DNA of 64,000 nt from Salinibacter sp. 10B (GCF_002954405.1 NZ_MQWC01000004.1:1200301-1264300), one strand, 5' to 3'. Positions 9,935-18,187 are shown, counted from the first letter of the stretch. The notes: generated from the letters alone by a model not told the origin. Numbers and translations are program-made.

Positions 9935-11017
9935 ATGACGCTCTTTGAACGACACGTTGCGAAGCGCCTCCTCAAGGGATTCGTCCTCTTCATCGGGTCC
10001 CTGATCATTTTCTTCATTGTACTGCACTGGGTCGAGTACAGCGACGACTTTCTGGATGGGGGCGCGACGGTCGCGGAAGTCTTCACGGTCTTCTACCCCA
10101 GCTACATCCCGGAAATTATCCGGCTCACCTCGCCGCTCGCCCTCTTTCTTTCGTGCATCTACGTTACGGGGACGCTCGCCCAAGAGCTGCAGCTCATCGC
10201 CCTGCAGACCTCCGGGGTGTCGTTGTATCGCCTCATGCGTCCCTATGTCCTTGTCGGCACTGCCGTTACAATCTTCATGTTCGGCTTCAACGGATGGGTG
10301 GTTCCTCGGACCAACGAGGTGGTGGTGCGATACGAAAACGAGTATCTGCCCCACGGGAATGAATCAACAGACGTGAGCGAGATGCATCGGCAAAACGATC
10401 CGCGCACCATTCTTTCCGTTGGGTACTACGACCGGGACCGGAAGCGCGCACACGATGTATCCCTTCAGCGCTTCAATGAACACTCCCACCTCGTGTCTCG
10501 CCTCGACGCCGAACGCATGGAATGGATCGATTCCCTGAAGACGTGGCGCATGGAAACCGTGGTGCGCCGCTCATTTCACGATTCTAGGATGACGGAAGAG
10601 CCAATCTCCTCCGTCGACACGACGCTGCAAATCTATCCGCGCGACCTGGCTCGCTCTCAGAACGACGTGGCGGCCATGACGATCCCGGTGGCCCGCAACT
10701 ACCTGGCCGCCCTTCGCCGAGCCGGAGTGGGCAACCTCGAACGTCCCCTCGTGGCGTACTACAACAAATTTGCCTATCCGTTTGCCAATCTCATCCTCAT
10801 TCTCATCGGCGTGCCGCTTGCCGCCGTTCGGCGTCGGGGAGGACAAGCCATCCGATTTGCTATTGGCCTCCTCACGGCGTTCGTCTATCTCGCCGTGCAG
10901 AAGCTCACTGAGCCGTTTGGATACGCCGGAGCCCTTCCCCCCTCCCTTACCGCTTGGCTCCCCCACGTTGCCTTTGCCGTAGTGGCCATCATCATTCTTT
11001 GGCGAACGCGGAAGTAA
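9935..11017 (+). CDS. LptF/LptG (YjgP/YjgQ) family permease
   Basis: This is a predicted inner-membrane subunit of the LPS transport exporter LptB2FG. The N-terminal amphipathic helix MTLFERHVAKRLLKGF, three N-terminal TM segments, a periplasmic beta-jellyroll (about 125-265) and three C-terminal TM segments, the first containing YNKFAYPFANLILILIGVPLA, match the family. The ATG at 9935 gives this canonical start; an upstream in-frame extension is Pro/Arg/Ser-rich and unlikely. The length (360 residues) is normal. The paralogous second permease is not in the window, so LptF and LptG cannot be told apart. Confidence 0.88.
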   Translation: MTLFERHVAKRLLKGFVLFIGSLIIFFIVLHWVEYSDDFLDGGATVAEVFTVFYPSYIPEIIRLTSPLALFLSCIYVTGTLAQELQLIALQTSGVSLYRLMRPYVLVGTAVTIFMFGFNGWVVPRTNEVVVRYENEYLPHGNESTDVSEMHRQNDPRTILSVGYYDRDRKRAHDVSLQRFNEHSHLVSRLDAERMEWIDSLKTWRMETVVRRSFHDSRMTEEPISSVDTTLQIYPRDLARSQNDVAAMTIPVARNYLAALRRAGVGNLERPLVAYYNKFAYPFANLILILIGVPLAAVRRRGGQAIRFAIGLLTAFVYLAVQKLTEPFGYAGALPPSLTAWLPHVAFAVVAIIILWRTRK

Positions 11018-11075
11018 TACCATCTCCGAAGGATCGATGAGCATCTGCCCCCCAGTCGAAACGGATGTCCATCCT

Positions 11076-11097
11076 GAGGCGGGCCTCGCGCCTCTTT
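11076..11097 (+). terminator. Putative terminator of the lptF/G gene
   Basis: GAGGCG (11076-11081) pairs with CGCCTC (11089-11094) across a 7-base loop and is followed by TTT. It lies about 60 bases after the permease stop. Confidence 0.45.
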
Positions 11098-11154
11098 CAT
11101 TCCGAAACGCGTCCAGCAACATGCATAACGATCCTCGGCATCTGGTATAAGAAC

Positions 11155-11306
11155 CTGTTTTAATTTACGCCCGTCTCCACATCCAATGCCGATATTTTCG
11201 TAGACCAAAAGCACATCGGAGCGTATACGCCTGCATCCCCGGCGGGGAGGAACGGGTCCGCAGTCGTAGCGTCCTGCGGAACTCACAGCGTGTGAAATTA
11301 AAACAG
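11155..11306. repeat. 152-base element bracketed by a perfect 12-bp inverted repeat
   Basis: CTGTTTTAATTT (11155-11166) is exactly complementary to AAATTAAAACAG (11295-11306). Inside are two further GC-rich hairpins, CCCCG/CGGGG and CCGCAG/CTGCGG. The ends are AT-rich against the local background. It fills most of the 341-base gap between two convergent genes. It could be a small mobile-element relic or a structured RNA; no coding sequence is evident in it. Confidence 0.4.
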
Positions 11307-11358
11307 CTTCTAAGGCCGTCGTCTCCACCGCTGGGAACGCGCTCCCCCCGACGGCCCG

Positions 11359-11955
11359 CTAGTGCTCTCTCCCTGGGCCCTCGGCCTCCCCATCGGGAGA
11401 CTCATCCGGCAACGGTCCATACAACGCATTCCCCGGCGCCGCCGGATCATCGGACAGATAAAATTCCTGCACGGCCACAACCAGATCCTCCTCGGTCAGA
11501 AATCCTTTTCCGCCCCGATCGAGGCTCCGAAAGGCTTGTGCACTTCCCTCGGCCCCCCACGCCTCAAGCCAGTCGGCGTACTCGTCTTCCGTGACCCTCC
11601 CCGACCCGGTGCAGTCAATGGCATCGAGCGTGCCCCGAGCCGCCCGCTGCAGTGTACGCAGCGTCCGCGTTTCCCCCTGCGTCACTCCGCGCTGGATCGA
11701 CCGCCAGTACGCCTTCCATTCCGGCAGCGTCACGCGCGCATCCCCGTCGAAGTCGGCAATCGTGCAGATGTGCTCCCACCACGCGACAACCTGATGGCGA
11801 AGGGTCTCTCGCACGCCGTCGTCGGTGACGTTCTGAACGGTGGCCAGCCGCTGTGCTCGGAGTGCAAAGTCACTTGCCTCGACGATCCCGTTGCCGTCCT
11901 CATCAATAAGGTCAAAGTAGTAGGTAGCCTTCCGCTCGTGAAGATCGCTCAGCAT
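11359..11955 (-). CDS. Calerythrin-like EF-hand calcium-binding protein (copy 1)
   Basis: This is a cytoplasmic four-EF-hand protein of the calerythrin / sarcoplasmic calcium-binding type, known from actinomycetes and other bacteria. The start at 11955 (MLSDLHERKATYYFDLID) is set by the match to its paralogue at 42832-43404. Loops read DEDGNGIVEASD (canonical), DFDGDARVTLPE (canonical), DCTGSGRVTEDE (canonical spacing) and DRGGKGFLTEED, where Gly at position 5 of the DxDxDG pattern may weaken binding. The C-terminus carries SDDPAAPGNALYGPL, a tail typical of this subfamily. It has no signal peptide or membrane segment. Function is probably calcium buffering or sensing. It diverges from the carbon-uptake cluster that follows. 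Confidence 0.85.
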   Translation of the reverse strand: MLSDLHERKATYYFDLIDEDGNGIVEASDFALRAQRLATVQNVTDDGVRETLRHQVVAWWEHICTIADFDGDARVTLPEWKAYWRSIQRGVTQGETRTLRTLQRAARGTLDAIDCTGSGRVTEDEYADWLEAWGAEGSAQAFRSLDRGGKGFLTEEDLVVAVQEFYLSDDPAAPGNALYGPLPDESPDGEAEGPGREH

Positions 11956-12395
11956 GACGGACGCAGAATGGTGAGGAGAACCGTTTGAGTGTTCGGGTGG
12001 GATGGGCCCGTCTGCCGCTTTCCACAGCTGTCCCCATCCCGGTCGTGCCGACGCAATGTATACGCCCCCCAAATTGACATCCCTACGCAACTGGACGGAA
12101 AAATCTGACGGGGGTCTCTGGTTTCTCTACACCGACTCGGCCCCCGAAGGATTCAGGCCGTCAGGACTGTTCCGCCTCAACCCGGCGGTGCTCTTACTCG
12201 TCCCCTCTGCAACAACCCTCCTATTCAATACACGGGAAAGGCCTCAATGTCATTTGGAGAGGAGCAACTCCTGTAGTATCTTTTTTTACAGAAGCCCCCC
12301 AAAATACAGGACAGAAATACGGTCATCGAATTACTGCCCACGGACCGACCGACTCTGGGGAATCGTCGACTTGTTTCGCATCGAACACTGCCAAC
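11956..12395. other. Divergent intergenic region, no gene seen
   Basis: These 440 bases separate the minus-strand EF-hand gene from the plus-strand DUF2294 gene and must hold both promoters. The only notable structure is AGGAG/CTCCT around CAA, followed ten bases later by seven T, at roughly 12262-12288. A TTGACA at about 12075 has no convincing -10 partner. Confidence 0.4.
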
Positions 12396-12788
12396 ATGCC
12401 CACGTCTTCCGTTCCGTCCAACAAAACGAAAGGCCAAATTGAGGCTGCGGTCACCAAGGCCATCACGCAACTTGAGCGCGACTATCTCGGACGAGGCCCC
12501 AAGGAAGCCAAATCCTTCATCGTCGAAAATCTGGTCGTCGTAAAGCTCCAGGGCATTTTGAGCCCCGCCGAACAACAGCTGAGCCACGAGAACGGGGGCG
12601 TCGAGCTGATCAAAAAGATGCGGACCCGTTTGATTGAAAGCTCTAGCACGGATCTCTGTGGACTCGTGGCCGAAGAAACCGGCGTTCAGGTCGTAAGTAT
12701 GCATACGGACATTAGCGCTCGGACCGGGGAGCGCGTGTTCGTCTTCAGCCTCGAAGACGACCTTGAGACAATATTGGAAGAGCAATAG
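12396..12788 (+). CDS. DUF2294 domain protein
   Basis: This 130-residue soluble protein fits the DUF2294 family; no biochemical role is established to my knowledge. Visible features are an N-terminal helix (KGQIEAAVTKAITQLERDYLGRGPKEAKSF is its region, residues 11-40), the segment VKLQGILSPAEQQL, and a C-terminal part with HTDISARTGERVFVFSLE. DUF2294 genes often sit beside dabB/dabA-type genes, and here it directly precedes them on the same strand. A promoter and terminator lie between it and dabB, so it may be a separate transcript. A regulatory or accessory part in bicarbonate uptake is inference. Confidence 0.75.
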   Translation: MPTSSVPSNKTKGQIEAAVTKAITQLERDYLGRGPKEAKSFIVENLVVVKLQGILSPAEQQLSHENGGVELIKKMRTRLIESSSTDLCGLVAEETGVQVVSMHTDISARTGERVFVFSLEDDLETILEEQ

Positions 12789-12828
12789 AATGGGGCGTGA
12801 ACTTTCGGTAAGAGAAGCGCTTCGGGAC

Positions 12829-12857
12829 TTGCGACCCCCTCCGCCCATTTCTATGTT
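12829..12857 (+). promoter_or_regulatory. Putative sigma-70 promoter for the structured RNA
   Basis: TTGCGA (12829-12834) and TATGTT (12852-12857) are spaced by exactly 17 bases, each matching four of six consensus positions. The predicted start, near 12864, coincides with the first base pairs of hairpin 1 of the RNA element. Confidence 0.4.
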
Positions 12858-12859
12858 CG

Positions 12860-13076
12860 TCTGCGGTTGAGGAAACGGAGCGCCCCTGGCGAGCCGGTTC
12901 TTCAACTGTCTACATACAGCTCCGGCACGCAAGCTGCGTACACGCTCTTTCCCCCGTACCCCGCACCACTGCACGCGGTGCGCAGGGGGAAAACCGAGCA
13001 CTGCTCGGTACGAGCGGGTACAACGATTGAGGCCGACATTCAGCGTCACCTCGGCGCTGCGTGTCGGCCTTTTTTC
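12860..13076 (+). ncRNA. Candidate structured RNA upstream of dabBA, ending in a terminator
   Basis: Four strong stems are visible. H1: 12866-12878 with 12894-12906 (12 of 13 pairs), capped by CGCC/GGCG. H2: TTTCCCCC (12948-12955) with GGGGGAAA (12985-12992), enclosing CGCACC/GGTGCG. H3: ACCGAGC (12993-12999) with GCTCGGT (13003-13009), directly abutting H2. H4: AGGCCGACA (13030-13038) with TGTCGGCCT (13062-13070), enclosing CAGCG/CGCTG, then six T: a classic Rho-independent terminator. There is no ATG in the element. It begins at a promoter-like sequence and ends 82 bases before dabB. It lacks the hallmark motifs of SRP RNA, tmRNA, RNase P RNA and the riboswitches I know. It may be a small RNA, or a leader controlling dabBA by termination. 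Confidence 0.6.
13030..13076 (+). terminator. Rho-independent terminator in front of dabB
   Basis: A 9-bp stem (13030-13038/13062-13070), an internal 5-bp stem (13041-13045/13055-13059) and a run of six T make this the strongest terminator in the window. Because it precedes dabB on the coding strand, it either ends a small RNA or acts as an attenuator. Confidence 0.75.
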
Positions 13077-13157
13077 GTGAACAGCGCTTTTGCTGCGGCG
13101 CTTTCGGAAACGACGTTTTGTTCTCTCATCTTACTTGCCGACCGACTCTCTCCCCGC

Positions 13158-14573
13158 ATGCCGCTCCTGCTTACCCGCCTGACGTGGTTGCTCTTCATTC
13201 TGAGTCTCGGTGCTCTTGTGTGGTCCCCCGATCCAGAGTGGGCACACGGGACCCTTCTCCACGTGGACGGGCTCACCCGTCTCATGGCCGTCGTGACCAC
13301 CTTCTTCAGCGGCATCATTCAAAGCTTCTCGCGTCGGTACATGGCAGGCGCCAAGCGCCTGTCCTCCTTCTATGGGCGCCTCTTCTCCCTCACGCTCATC
13401 GTGGTGGTGCTTACGGCGGCCAACCATCTCGTTCTGTTCGTCGGTGCCTGGACGGCAATGGGCTGGTTGCTCGCGGACCTGATCGGACACGTGCGGGGCT
13501 GGCCCCAAGCACAAGCGGCGTCCCGATTTGCCCGTGGCCATTTTTTGGCGAGCAGCGCACTCGTGGCCGGGGCCCTTGGCCTCTTGGGCGTACAGGCCCA
13601 CACCGTCACGATCAACGGTGTGCTGGCGGCCGTGCCGTCCCTCCCGACGTCCACGGTTGCGCTTTCTGCCCTCCTCCTCTTGGGAGGCGCCATGATTCAA
13701 TCTGCCCTCGTACCGTTTCACCGATGGCTACTGTCGTCGATGACGGCCCCGACACCGGTGTCGGGCTTCATGCATGCTGGACTCGTGAATGCGGGCGGCA
13801 TTCTTCTGGCCCGGTTCGCCCCTGTCGCCTTCGAGCTCTCTTGGGTCATGCTGGGAATTGTGATTGCGGGCGGCGTCAGTGCCCTGCTCGGGCAGGCCTG
13901 GATCCTGGTCCAGACCGACGTGAAGCGACAGCTCGGGGCCTCGACGGTAGCTCAAATGGGATTTATGGTGCTGCAGTGCGGCTTGGGGCTCATTCCGGCT
14001 GCGATCACTCACCTCCTGTTGCACGGCTTCTACAAGGCCTACCTGTTCCTTGCCACCGGCTCCGCCGTACAGCACACCACTCCGTCCGGAACGTCCCCTG
14101 CTCCCTCCTCCATCGCCGGTAGCCTCGTGGCGCTCGCCTCCGCCCTCCTGGGTGGATTCCTGTTTGCGTTCCTCACAGGGAAGTCGCTCACGGCCCTCGG
14201 GAGCGGAACCCTACTGACCCTGTTTGTGGTCTTGGCCGTGCTACATGCCACGCGGACGATGGTGCGCCGCTCCGCCCTTCCCGGCACTGCCCGCCTCTGG
14301 GCGGTCCCCACGGTTCTGCTGTCGTCGATCGGCCTGTATGCGCTCGTCTACAACGGCGTGTCGGCCCTTCTGGCCCCGCTCCCGATGGCAACGTTCCATG
14401 CTCCCCTTACTCCTGTGCATTGGACGCTCGCCGTCCTCTTCATTGCGGCCTACGTGGCCACGGACCGCGGCTGGCACCGCACCAGCACGCGGCTCTACGT
14501 GGCCCTCTTGAACACCTCCCAGCCGGCTTCGACCACCCTGCTGCACAATCGCGATCAGTACAATGCCTATTGA
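13158..14573 (+). CDS. dabB: DabB, proton-conducting membrane subunit of the inorganic carbon transporter
   Basis: This polytopic membrane protein is related to NuoL/MrpA-type proton-translocating subunits and fits DabB, the partner of DabA in the DAB bicarbonate accumulation complex (MpsA in staphylococci). The ATG at 13158 starts MPLLLTRLTWLLFILSLG; longer in-frame reading back to 12867 would run through the RNA element and is rejected. About 12-14 hydrophobic helices are present, with the family core LVPFHRWLLSSMTAPTPVSGFMHAG (residues near 185-210) and VKRQLGASTVAQMGFM. The stop overlaps the dabA start by 11 bases, so translation is coupled. DabB is thought to use the proton gradient to drive CO2 hydration or uptake by DabA. 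Confidence 0.88.
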   Translation: MPLLLTRLTWLLFILSLGALVWSPDPEWAHGTLLHVDGLTRLMAVVTTFFSGIIQSFSRRYMAGAKRLSSFYGRLFSLTLIVVVLTAANHLVLFVGAWTAMGWLLADLIGHVRGWPQAQAASRFARGHFLASSALVAGALGLLGVQAHTVTINGVLAAVPSLPTSTVALSALLLLGGAMIQSALVPFHRWLLSSMTAPTPVSGFMHAGLVNAGGILLARFAPVAFELSWVMLGIVIAGGVSALLGQAWILVQTDVKRQLGASTVAQMGFMVLQCGLGLIPAAITHLLLHGFYKAYLFLATGSAVQHTTPSGTSPAPSSIAGSLVALASALLGGFLFAFLTGKSLTALGSGTLLTLFVVLAVLHATRTMVRRSALPGTARLWAVPTVLLSSIGLYALVYNGVSALLAPLPMATFHAPLTPVHWTLAVLFIAAYVATDRGWHRTSTRLYVALLNTSQPASTTLLHNRDQYNAY

Positions 14574-17019
14574 ACGTTCCGTTCTGCGTGCTCGGATCGA
14601 GAATGCGGCCGAGTACATCGGTCCTCTTTGGCCGTTGCAAACCTTTAACGCTGCCAATCCCCTGGTGGGGTTTGAGGACCAGTCCTTCGATCAGGCGGTC
14701 CAGCAGGCCCGCCAACTGCTCGGGGGACGCGGATACCCCCACCCTTCGGTGTTTCGCCAGGCCTGGGAAAATGATGAGATCGACCCCGAGATTCTGACGC
14801 GGCACCTCGCAGATCACGGCATCACACAGCGGCCGGAGGTGCTCCTCGACCGAATGGAATCCGATGACCGCAGTGAGCCTGCCCCTCCGTCAGACGAGCC
14901 CCTCGACCGGGTCACCGTAAAGTGGCTGTCGGCATTCCTCGACCAGGGACAGGCCGCCTGGCCGATGCCGAAGCGATCGGACGGATTTTACGCCGCCTGG
15001 CGCGCCGTGGCTCCGTACGACAACGCCGTCCCCTCCATCACACGGACGGCGGACCTCCCCGATACGCTGCTGGAAGCCTTCGAGGAGGTATTGGCCAGCT
15101 ATCCCGAGAAGCGCTGGGAAAGCATCTTCGTCCACCACCTCGCGGCCCTGCCGGGCTGGACCGGCTTCATCAAGTGGCGGGCCCGGCGCGGGAATACAGA
15201 ATGGCAAGAGGCCTATCCCATTACTCTAGCCGACTACCTTGCCGTGCGCCTGATCTTGGCCACGCACTTGGACGCCGCGGTGACGCCGGACCGGGCCCAA
15301 GATCTTCCCGCCAACGGCACCGATCGTCCCTTCCTTCCCCAGATCTGGCTCCGGGCATGGGAAAAAAGCTACCGGGACCGGCTGCTCGACACCTTAGCAC
15401 AGGCCAACAAGGACCCACAGGCCAGCAGGGACCGAAGCCCCAACAGTGCCCGTCCCGATGCGCAGTTCGCCTTTTGTATTGACGTACGGTCGGAGATCAT
15501 CCGACGTCACATTGAGGACCAGGGGGCCTACGAGACGCACGGATACGCCGGCTTCTTCGGCGTCCCGATGCAGCACCAGCCGTACGGAGCCGAAACAACG
15601 GTCAAGTCCTGTCCGCCGATTGTAGACCCCAAACACCGCATTATCGATCGCCCGGCAGACAATACAGCGGAGGCAGTCGATACCTACGGCTGGTGGACCG
15701 CCCTGGAAACGGGGCGCCGGCATCTCGTCAAAACCTTAAAGAGCAACGTCGCTGCGGCATTCGGTTTCGTGGAGGGAAGCGGCGGCTTCTTTGGCGGCGC
15801 CATGGCCGCCCGAACGCTTCTCCCATCGGCCCTCTTCCGGCTGGGTACGCGCCTGACCGACTGGATTCCTCAGCCCACTGCCTTTACCGAACCCACGGTG
15901 GATCGTCCCTCGGCCGACGATGCGGACTGGGAGAACGGCCTGCCGGTGGGACTCTCTCACGAGGCAAAGGTCTTGTACGCCGAAGCCGCGTTCCGGCTCA
16001 TGGGCTGGACTGATCGCTTTGCCCCACTTGTGATCTTCACCGGCCACGGCACCCAGACGCCGAACAATCCCTACAAGTCGAGTCTCGACTGCGGGGCATG
16101 CTCCGGCAATCCGGGCGGGCCGAACGCACGGGTCCTGGCCGCAATTTGCAATGAGGACGCAGTACAGAACGAATTGCGCGAGCGGGAGATCGACATCCCC
16201 GACGACACGGTCTTCCTCGCTGGCCAGCACAACACCACGACGGACGAGATCACCCTCTTCGTCGACGACCGCACCCCCACGGTCCCGTCCGACGCTCTCG
16301 CCCAAGTAAAGGACGACCTGAAGGCCGCTCAGGCTCAGGCCACAACCGAGCGGGTTCGAACCATGAATGCAACGGTCGACTCGGGGCAGCCGCGGGCGGC
16401 CGTACGCGAGACGGAACGGCGGGCGGCCGACTGGGCTGAAACGCGTCCGGAGTGGGGACTGGCCGGCAACGCCTCTTTCATTATCGGCCCGCGTCGCCTC
16501 ACCGAAACCGTGGACCTGGACGGGCGGGCGTTCCTGCACTCCTACGACTGGGCGACGGACGAGGACGGCACGGCCTTAGAAAACATCATGACCGGCCCGC
16601 TGGTCGTCGGGGAGTGGATTAACACCCAGTACTACTTTTCAACGGTCGATAACGCCGCGTACGGGAGCGGCTCAAAAGTGACGCAGAACGTCGTCGGTAA
16701 GGTCGGTATTGTTCAAGGAAATGGGGGAGATCTCATGACGGGGCTGCCCCTGCAGTCGCTACAGATCGATGACGAGCACCCCTTCCACCGCCCGCTGCGA
16801 CTCCTCACCATCATTCACGCCCCGACCGAACGGGTCGACGCTGTTCTTGATCGGCATGCCTCTCTCGTCCAACTCCTCGACCACGAGTGGATCCATCTCA
16901 CGATCATGGATCCGACCCAGAACAACCGCTTCTTCCACTATGAGGCTGGGAAATGGACCGCCCATACGGATGCCAGTCATGCCTCCGCCGAGCCAGCGCT
17001 CGCAGCCCGGACATCATGA
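14563..17019 (+). CDS. dabA: DabA (DUF2309), carbonic-anhydrase-like subunit of the inorganic carbon transporter
   Basis: This large cytoplasmic protein has a beta-carbonic-anhydrase-like zinc site that works with DabB to trap CO2 as bicarbonate. The zinc-site residues described for Halothiobacillus DabA are all present: Cys305 and Asp307 in FCIDVRSE, His495 in TGHGTQTPNNPYKSS, and Cys510 in LDCGACSG. The His-to-Cys spacing of 15 equals that of the characterised protein. The C-terminus retains GLPLQSL, characteristic of the family. At 818 residues it is normal length. The start at 14563 overlaps dabB. In a presumed heterotroph the system would supply bicarbonate to carboxylases (inference). 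Confidence 0.93.
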   Translation: MPIERSVLRARIENAAEYIGPLWPLQTFNAANPLVGFEDQSFDQAVQQARQLLGGRGYPHPSVFRQAWENDEIDPEILTRHLADHGITQRPEVLLDRMESDDRSEPAPPSDEPLDRVTVKWLSAFLDQGQAAWPMPKRSDGFYAAWRAVAPYDNAVPSITRTADLPDTLLEAFEEVLASYPEKRWESIFVHHLAALPGWTGFIKWRARRGNTEWQEAYPITLADYLAVRLILATHLDAAVTPDRAQDLPANGTDRPFLPQIWLRAWEKSYRDRLLDTLAQANKDPQASRDRSPNSARPDAQFAFCIDVRSEIIRRHIEDQGAYETHGYAGFFGVPMQHQPYGAETTVKSCPPIVDPKHRIIDRPADNTAEAVDTYGWWTALETGRRHLVKTLKSNVAAAFGFVEGSGGFFGGAMAARTLLPSALFRLGTRLTDWIPQPTAFTEPTVDRPSADDADWENGLPVGLSHEAKVLYAEAAFRLMGWTDRFAPLVIFTGHGTQTPNNPYKSSLDCGACSGNPGGPNARVLAAICNEDAVQNELREREIDIPDDTVFLAGQHNTTTDEITLFVDDRTPTVPSDALAQVKDDLKAAQAQATTERVRTMNATVDSGQPRAAVRETERRAADWAETRPEWGLAGNASFIIGPRRLTETVDLDGRAFLHSYDWATDEDGTALENIMTGPLVVGEWINTQYYFSTVDNAAYGSGSKVTQNVVGKVGIVQGNGGDLMTGLPLQSLQIDDEHPFHRPLRLLTIIHAPTERVDAVLDRHASLVQLLDHEWIHLTIMDPTQNNRFFHYEAGKWTAHTDASHASAEPALAARTS

Positions 17020-17041
17020 TGCCGCGCGCCGTAATGCTTCC

Positions 17042-17055
17042 CCCTTTCGAAAGGG
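17042..17055. repeat. 14-bp palindrome after dabA
   Basis: CCCTTTCGAAAGGG is a perfect palindrome 23 bases past the dabA stop. It could form a small TCGA-loop hairpin or bind a dimeric regulator of the PII-like gene. Confidence 0.3.
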
Positions 17056-17099
17056 TCGGAGGATCGACGAACGACTGCCCTCTTCTATTCGTCCACTAA

Positions 17100-17134
17100 A
17101 CGTTCTGACGTGAAAACGTTGAATGTTATGACGT
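17100..17134. promoter_or_regulatory. Phased ACGT repeats upstream of the PII-like gene
   Basis: The tetranucleotide ACGT begins at 17100, 17108, 17116 and 17131, i.e. spacings of 8, 8 and 15, mostly in an AACGTT context. The array ends 52 bases before the ATG at 17186 and may be an operator; nothing in the window identifies the binding protein. Confidence 0.3.
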
Positions 17135-17185
17135 TAGGGGAATGCCCTCTCATCCCAAACGCACACCGAGCCCAACCCGATTCCC

Positions 17186-17542
17186 ATGAGTGATCCGTCT
17201 ACCAGTGAACAAACTGAGCATACCCTCCACCCACTCAAGAAAATCGAAATTATCGTGCGCGGGGAAAAAGAGCCGTTCGTCCGCGACCTGCTCGATGAGT
17301 CGAATATCAGCGGCTACACGATTCATCACAACGTGACGGGGCGTGGGGAGCACGGCTTCCACGAAGGACGCCTGCTCTTCAACGACCGCGACAGTCTCGT
17401 GATGTTCTTTGCAGTGGGCCAGGAAGAATCGATCCAAACCATCGTGGACGGCCTCACGCCCCTCTTCGAACAAAGCTCCGGCGTGATGTTCGTCTCCGAT
17501 ACAAGCGTGGTGCGGCTCGATAAATTCCTGAAGGAGGACTAA
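17186..17542 (+). CDS. PII-like signalling protein linked to dabBA
   Basis: This 118-residue protein has the ferredoxin-like pattern of PII/CPII proteins. Beta-1 is LKKIEIIVRGEK, helix 1 is FVRDLLDESNISGYTIH, a short T-loop-like turn is TGRGEHGFHEGR, and later comes MFFAVGQEESIQTIVDGLTP. It lacks the Tyr-containing T-loop of GlnB. PII-like proteins (CPII, SbtB) sit near bicarbonate transporters and bind adenine nucleotides or bicarbonate; location 166 bases after dabA suggests the same kind of role. The ligand is not deducible from sequence. The possible operator array upstream would allow regulation separate from dabBA. Confidence 0.72.
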   Translation: MSDPSTSEQTEHTLHPLKKIEIIVRGEKEPFVRDLLDESNISGYTIHHNVTGRGEHGFHEGRLLFNDRDSLVMFFAVGQEESIQTIVDGLTPLFEQSSGVMFVSDTSVVRLDKFLKED

Positions 17543-17692
17543 CCGTGGGGTGAGCACGTTTGCAAGTTTGGGTGCATGGAAGCGTCCCTCGTCCTCCCCC
17601 ATGTACGCTCATCTCCGCATCCGACTGCCCGATTGGGAAGAACCGGCTGAGCGTCTGGGGTAATTCCCCGTGCCCCCCCTACGACGACCATT

Positions 17693-18187
17693 CTATTTCT
17701 GAACCTCTGCCGGCACTGCACACTTCTGCCGTCGCGTATCGGTGAGTTGGAGAATTCTCCAGCCCCCTCGATGCCGCACCAGCTGGAGGGCGTTCACGCC
17801 ACAATGCGAGCGCTCCTCACCAAGATAAAACACGTAGGGCACCCAGGCACTGGCGAGCGGACCATCGATCCGAATTTCCACGTCCCAGACCCGCTCATCC
17901 CACACCTCCTCGTGTGGCCGACCGACAGCAGAGGCAAACGCCTCGACCTGCGTCGCCTGTACGCTGCTCGTATCAGCTCCTAGCGCGGTATGCAACCGGG
18001 CGTTCGGATGAAAAACACCACGCACCGCCGCACTGTCGCCCGCCCGCATGGCGTCGAAGAGCGCATCAATGGTCGCTCGAACCTCTTGTGCAGAGGACCG
18101 GGCGGTCGACGGAGACGCGCCGGACTGGGCACGCGAAGCTGGTACCAACGACAGAAGTATCGTAAAGAGAAGCAGAAGCCGAGCCAT
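17693..18187 (-). CDS. Secreted NTF2-like (SnoaL/DUF4440 type) protein
   Basis: A signal peptide (MARLLLLFTILLSLVPASRAQ) is followed by an approximately 120-residue alpha+beta cone fold of NTF2 type: helix VRATIDALFDAMRAGDSAAV, strand VFHPNARLHT, and C-terminal GVNALQLVRHRGGWRILQLTDTR. Proteins of this shape are either enzymes or ligand binders, so no reaction can be assigned. An ATG two codons upstream (18193) is the alternative start. It converges with the PII-like gene and precedes the end of the arginine operon; no functional link is evident. Confidence 0.7.
   Translation of the reverse strand: MARLLLLFTILLSLVPASRAQSGASPSTARSSAQEVRATIDALFDAMRAGDSAAVRGVFHPNARLHTALGADTSSVQATQVEAFASAVGRPHEEVWDERVWDVEIRIDGPLASAWVPYVFYLGEERSHCGVNALQLVRHRGGWRILQLTDTRRQKCAVPAEVQK

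Noticed and set aside
12860-13076. SRP RNA, tmRNA, RNase P RNA or 6S RNA as identity of the structured RNA
   Set aside because: No GGAAG/AGCAG SRP loop, no tRNA-like end, no P4 core motif, and the stems are separate local hairpins, not the single long closing hairpin of 6S RNA.
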